Positions 62,625 through 64,000 of a stretch of 64,000 nt of DNA are shown here, piece after piece (the first letter of the stretch is position 1; the number at the start of each line of letters is the position of its first letter). The notes below the pieces were generated by a model that was not told the DNA's origin, searched no databases, and worked only from the letters and a program-made list of their open reading frames with translations. A program made the translations under genes and the position numbers. Source of the DNA: Chanos chanos (taxonomy: Eukaryota > Chordata > Actinopteri > Gonorynchiformes > Chanidae); NCBI RefSeq assembly GCF_902362185.1, contig NC_044506.1, forward strand, positions 23,854,451-23,918,450, given 5' to 3'.

Positions 62625-62674
<50 letters not shown>

Positions 62675-62692
62675 TAATAATAATAATAATGA
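62625..62692. repeat. (TAA)n microsatellite
   Basis: About 22 TAA units with two TGA variants. Confidence 0.95.
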
Positions 62693-62911
62693 TAGCTGTA
62701 GAGGGCATAAGCAGGGCCTGCTGTTTGAATGGATGGCCACAAGCAAAACAACCTATATTTACGTGAAATAGTGAATAGTGAGAAAGAGAAAAGGGAAAAC
62801 ATGGGGTCAAAAGTTTAGCTGTGAACACATCGCCATCATCTGTTTCGGTGGAAAGCAGTGCCCGGTTTACAATGGCACAAAAGATCGAATAGCCATGAAT
62901 CCCGCGAGCCC

Positions 62912-62966
62912 AGGGGTGGCCTCGCGGTGAACCTTGAAAGCAGAATGACCTCGGGTTCGTCACCCC
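62912..62966 (+). repeat. tRNA-like SINE head fragment
   Basis: GGGGTGGCCTCGCGGTGAAC resembles an A box, and CGGGTTCGTCACCCC resembles a B box, 30 bases apart. It is too short and poorly folded for a functional tRNA, so a worn tRNA-derived SINE is more likely. Confidence 0.35.
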
Positions 62967-63187
62967 AAGAAAGAGACCCCTCTGCCTCCTCGACCGAAAT
63001 GGACTGTCGCGCGTTTTATTAGGGCGTGTGATTGGTGAATTTCCTCTGAGTAAATTGTATTTGATAGTCTTGAAGACTGGGCGAAATTAGCATTGTAGGA
63101 TTGATCATCTTCCATTGTTCCTCGGTCGTAGACATGCTTTGACTACAACAATCGGGCGGTTTTAATCTCTCTGCTTCTCTTTTTCAG

Positions 63188-63250
63188 TGGCCATCTGAAC
63201 AGTCCTGGCTGTGAGAAATGTAATTTCGATGAATAAAAATTCTTTATAGC
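63188..63250 (+). ncRNA. Candidate short terminal exon
   Basis: A strong acceptor (CTCTCTGCTTCTCTTTTTCAG ending at 63187, given without its first bases) is followed 44 bases later by AATAAA at 63232-63237. It could be the last exon of an alternative transcript, or coincidence. Confidence 0.2.
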
Positions 63251-63360
63251 TCCCTAAACCTGTCGATTTCAAATAGCATTTTTTAGACAAAGGCGACATT
63301 GATATTTCAAAGCTATCGGCATAACTACATTACAAATAGGATATTTAATAGGATATTTAA

Positions 63361-63400
63361 TTCTTTCTTTCTTTCTTATTTTCTTTCTTTCTTTATTTTC
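63361..63400. repeat. (CTTT)n microsatellite
   Basis: Interrupted CTTT units. Confidence 0.9.
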
Positions 63401-64000
63401 TCATACGCATTATTTAAGACAATGAAGGTATTAGTTTTTGAAATGTCACATGGACATTCAGAGACTCAATAATCCCATCGACGTCTTCAAAACAGAAACT
63501 CAAGTCTGCTTGTTTCAATGCAGTACGTTATGTTCCAGGGTCATAACAATAAACTACACGCAAGTTCCGTTGTTTGGTCATAGCCCCGTTTACTAATCTA
63601 AACTCAGAAACGTTTGTTTCGTTTGGAACCGCTTTCTATGAGGCGTAGGAGGAGAATGAATTGTGTTTTCCTAAATTATAATCGATAGAATTTCAGACCA
63701 GTCAGAAAGCTAAGATTGTCTGTGAAAAGATCCTGGCTTTTATGTTTACTTGGAAAACTATATCCTTATAGCTTTTCAAAGAAAAGAGAATTTTACTCAC
63801 AAATAAAATATCACCCAAAAGTCTTTCGTGCTTCCTTAAAATTTAAACAGTTCAATGAATAATGTCCACTTAATTCTGTTTCTCAGGATTGATAGGGTTA
63901 TGTCATAATTAACTATAAGTTTCTTGAATGACACGTTACAGCTCTCTTATATAGAGTTTAAACATTTTCAATACTAATCAATATTAATCTCTCCGATTAA

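Larger units (their letters stand above)
59871..64000. other. Spacer downstream of hoxa5
   Basis: No hoxa4 start (MTMSSFLINSNY type) or homeobox is present, so hoxa4 lies outside. The spacer holds a conserved-looking block at 60415-60510, two candidate noncoding exons, a tRNA-like repeat piece and microsatellites. Confidence 0.7.

Overview
This window reads as a fish (teleost) Hox cluster. Six homeobox genes with clean two- or three-exon structures lie in posterior-to-anterior order: evx1 (minus strand), then hoxa13, hoxa11, hoxa10, hoxa9 and hoxa5 (all plus strand). A mir-196 hairpin lies between hoxa10 and hoxa9. The evx1 linkage, the gene order and the absence of hoxa6 and hoxa7 coding sequence point to a duplicated teleost hoxaa cluster. 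Retaining hoxa10 while lacking a recognisable hoxa7 differs from the zebrafish hoxaa content as I know it (no a10a). I cannot name the species.

Layout. 1-8.1 kb is the 3' flank of evx1, with an 18-bp minisatellite at the left edge and two enhancer-like blocks. 8.1-10.6 kb is evx1. 10.6-21.5 kb is a head-to-head spacer shared by evx1 and hoxa13, with a CRE-containing GC-rich island near 13.7 kb. 21.5-22.8 kb is hoxa13. 22.8-32.9 kb is spacer with a palindromic microsatellite and remnants of dispersed repeats. 32.9-34.8 kb is hoxa11. 34.8-40.0 kb is spacer. 40.0-41.8 kb is hoxa10. mir-196 is at 43.2 kb. 46.1-47.1 kb is hoxa9. 47.1-57.6 kb is the spacer where hoxa7 and hoxa6 would sit in an unreduced cluster; it holds a promoter-like block near 54.3 kb but no homeobox. 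57.6-59.0 kb is hoxa5. 59.0-64.0 kb is the hoxa5 3' flank, with splice-signal evidence for noncoding exons of a possible longer anterior transcript. hoxa4 is not in the window.

How the parts work together. The Hox genes encode nuclear homeodomain transcription factors that pattern the trunk, tail and fins in collinear order. evx1 is the cluster-linked even-skipped relative and faces away from the Hox genes. mir-196 represses posterior Hox mRNAs, and the hoxa9 3' flank in this window carries three miR-196 seed matches.

The most notable non-coding observations are these: a GT tract replacing the usual polypyrimidine tract at the hoxa11 splice acceptor; a microsatellite abutting the hoxa9 start codon and adding in-frame upstream ATGs; short uORFs ending close to the hoxa13, hoxa11 and hoxa10 starts; candidate exons around hoxa5; and an unusually high load of simple repeats for a Hox cluster. 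All gene models were read by eye. Statements about conservation rest on recalled family sequences, not on alignments.
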